Of a DNA stretch of 38,674 nt, positions 37,698 through 38,674 are shown in pieces. Source of the DNA: Saccoglossus kowalevskii (taxonomy: Eukaryota > Hemichordata > Enteropneusta > Harrimaniidae); the NCBI RefSeq assembly GCF_000003605.2, contig NW_003113140.1:1-38674 (forward strand). Direction: 5' to 3'. Position 1 is the first letter of the stretch, and each line of letters begins with the position of its first letter. Under the pieces are notes generated by a model. That model was given only the letters and a program-made list of their open reading frames with translations, was not told the origin of the DNA and searched no databases. A program made the position numbers and the translations under genes.

Positions 37698-38624
37698 GTA
37701 AGTATAGATGTGTACCTTCTAACAAAACTGATTTTGTAGAAATCTTAAATCAAAAAAGAATAAATTCAGTTGGGTCAGCTTGTTGACTGCATGGTAACAA
37801 AGTACTGTGAAAAAATGAATGGCTGTTGGTGACTTCTGAAGGCAAAAACTAAAATGTTATGTGTTCCCTGCTTTGCTTATGATTTTTACACTTATTTTGT
37901 TCATAAAATGTAAATTTCATTTTACCAAATTTGTTTTTTAATTCAGTGACATGTTAGCACGTCATCAGAAAAAATCCTTCTGCATCAATGACTTGTCATA
38001 TCAGATAAGAGGATGTACTGATGAAAATATTGTGAAATCTAAACAAAACAGTATGATTATTGAATGTCTGCCGTGTTTTCACATGAAGTGTTGACATCGC
38101 TTGACCTTTGTTAGCGGAGCTCATCATATGCGTGATTGTCCGTCGTCGTCCGTGTCAACTTTTTACTTGTTTGACTTCTTGAAAACTACACTTCTTATTG
38201 CTTAGATACTTGGTGTATCTGTACCTTGGGCAGGCCCCTCTTAGATTTGTTCATTTCGTGATGATATCTTTAATTCTCCAATTTTGATGAATATTTTCGT
38301 CATTTTTGGTAAAAAGTGATATTTTCGTCTTGTTAAAACCCACAAGTCAGATTTCTTTGATACTACAATGTGTACATACCTTTGATGAACCTCTCTCAGA
38401 TTTGCTCATTTTCATGTCTTCAGTTCTTTAATTGAAATGTGCATTGCTAACAGCGGAGCTCTCTCAGCCAAGAGGCTGCTTGTTTGTCCTGTGTTTATGG
38501 TTGATTTTACACATAACAGGTAACCTCAGAGAAAATTAGTCTATTGGAATCAATTTTGAGTCTGTCCTGCGATGTGATAGTTGATACAATTGCTGAAATT
38601 CCTTTTTATCATATTTTTTTCAAG
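37698..38624 (+). other. ATIC: ATIC intron (927 bp, phase 0)
   Basis: The donor GTAAGT starts at 37698. The acceptor CAAG ends at 38624 after a T-rich tract (38602-38620). The flanking codons GAT | CTT keep the KNKD-LPEAA order. There is no satellite sequence here. The middle and right part looks like a dispersed repeat (separate entry). I see no ORF or RNA gene. Confidence 0.88.
38085..38500. repeat. Possible dispersed repeat with paired AGCGGAGCTC motifs
   Basis: AGCGGAGCTC occurs at 38113-38122 and again at 38452-38461. Between them lie CGTCGTCGTCCG and two related segments containing AGATTTG(T/C)TCATTT (38242 and 38397). Base composition is less AT-rich than the surrounding intron. The pattern resembles abundant short repeats I have seen in mollusc genomes, but that is only an impression. 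Edges are approximate, and no terminal inverted repeats or target duplication are evident. Confidence 0.35.
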
Positions 38625-38674
38625 CTTCCTGAGGCAGCTGTACGTGATCTGATAGTTGCTAGCATTGCATTGAA
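38625..38674 (+). CDS. ATIC: ATIC exon, 5' part, cut by the window edge (from about human residue 410)
   Basis: Sixteen codons plus two bases read LPEAAVRDLIVASIAL(K), matching the ATIC segment LPES/A..RDLIVA.IA.K. In the human enzyme a catalytic-site asparagine (Asn431) follows a few residues later, beyond this window. Acceptor AAG ends at 38624. The exon continues past the right edge. Confidence 0.92.

Overview
This is a eukaryotic, almost certainly invertebrate-animal, genomic window. It holds four consecutive coding exons of the purine-biosynthesis gene ATIC (purH: AICAR formyltransferase / IMP cyclohydrolase) on the + strand. Three short exons and the start of a fourth (281-366, 530-619, 37569-37697, 38625-38674) translate to one continuous stretch of the AICAR formyltransferase domain, matching about residues 308-426 of the human enzyme as I remember it. 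All visible junctions are GT-AG. The animal assignment rests on the gene structure, the low GC content and an invertebrate-type non-LTR reverse-transcriptase fragment. A mollusc-like look to one intronic repeat is only an impression.

More than 95% of the window is one intron (620-37568, 36,949 bp). About 36.9 kb of it is a single tandem array of a 38-bp unit, roughly 900 copies. The array starts at the first base of the intron, so the real 5' splice site of ATIC is the first six bases of unit 1. Most units therefore join as ...TTTAG|GTAGGT or ...TTTAG|GTATGT, which puts an acceptor-like AG directly against a donor-like GT. That is the layout of a zero-length exon (recursive or ratchet splice site), repeated hundreds of times. 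The 163-bp neighbouring intron (367-529) shows a small version of the same thing: a 32-bp repeat whose copies carry GT donors at 367, 399 and 431.

The array is interrupted seven times by the same 390-bp antisense fragment of a non-LTR retrotransposon reverse transcriptase (at 6691, 11056, 21055, 25492, 28557, 32088 and 34774). All copies have the same junctions and differ by only a few bases, and several share diagnostic variants in the flanking units. This means one insertion was amplified with the array as part of higher-order repeats. Other multi-unit blocks recur at distant places, for example 260 bp at 9590, 14945 and 28234, so growth was by segmental duplication as well as local unit duplication.

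After the array, 74 bp of ordinary intron leads to the acceptor before exon 37569-37697. A 927-bp intron with a possible dispersed repeat follows, and the window ends inside the next ATIC exon. I see no other protein-coding gene, RNA gene or CRISPR array. The long open frames inside the array are truncated reverse transcriptase running into satellite sequence and are not genes.
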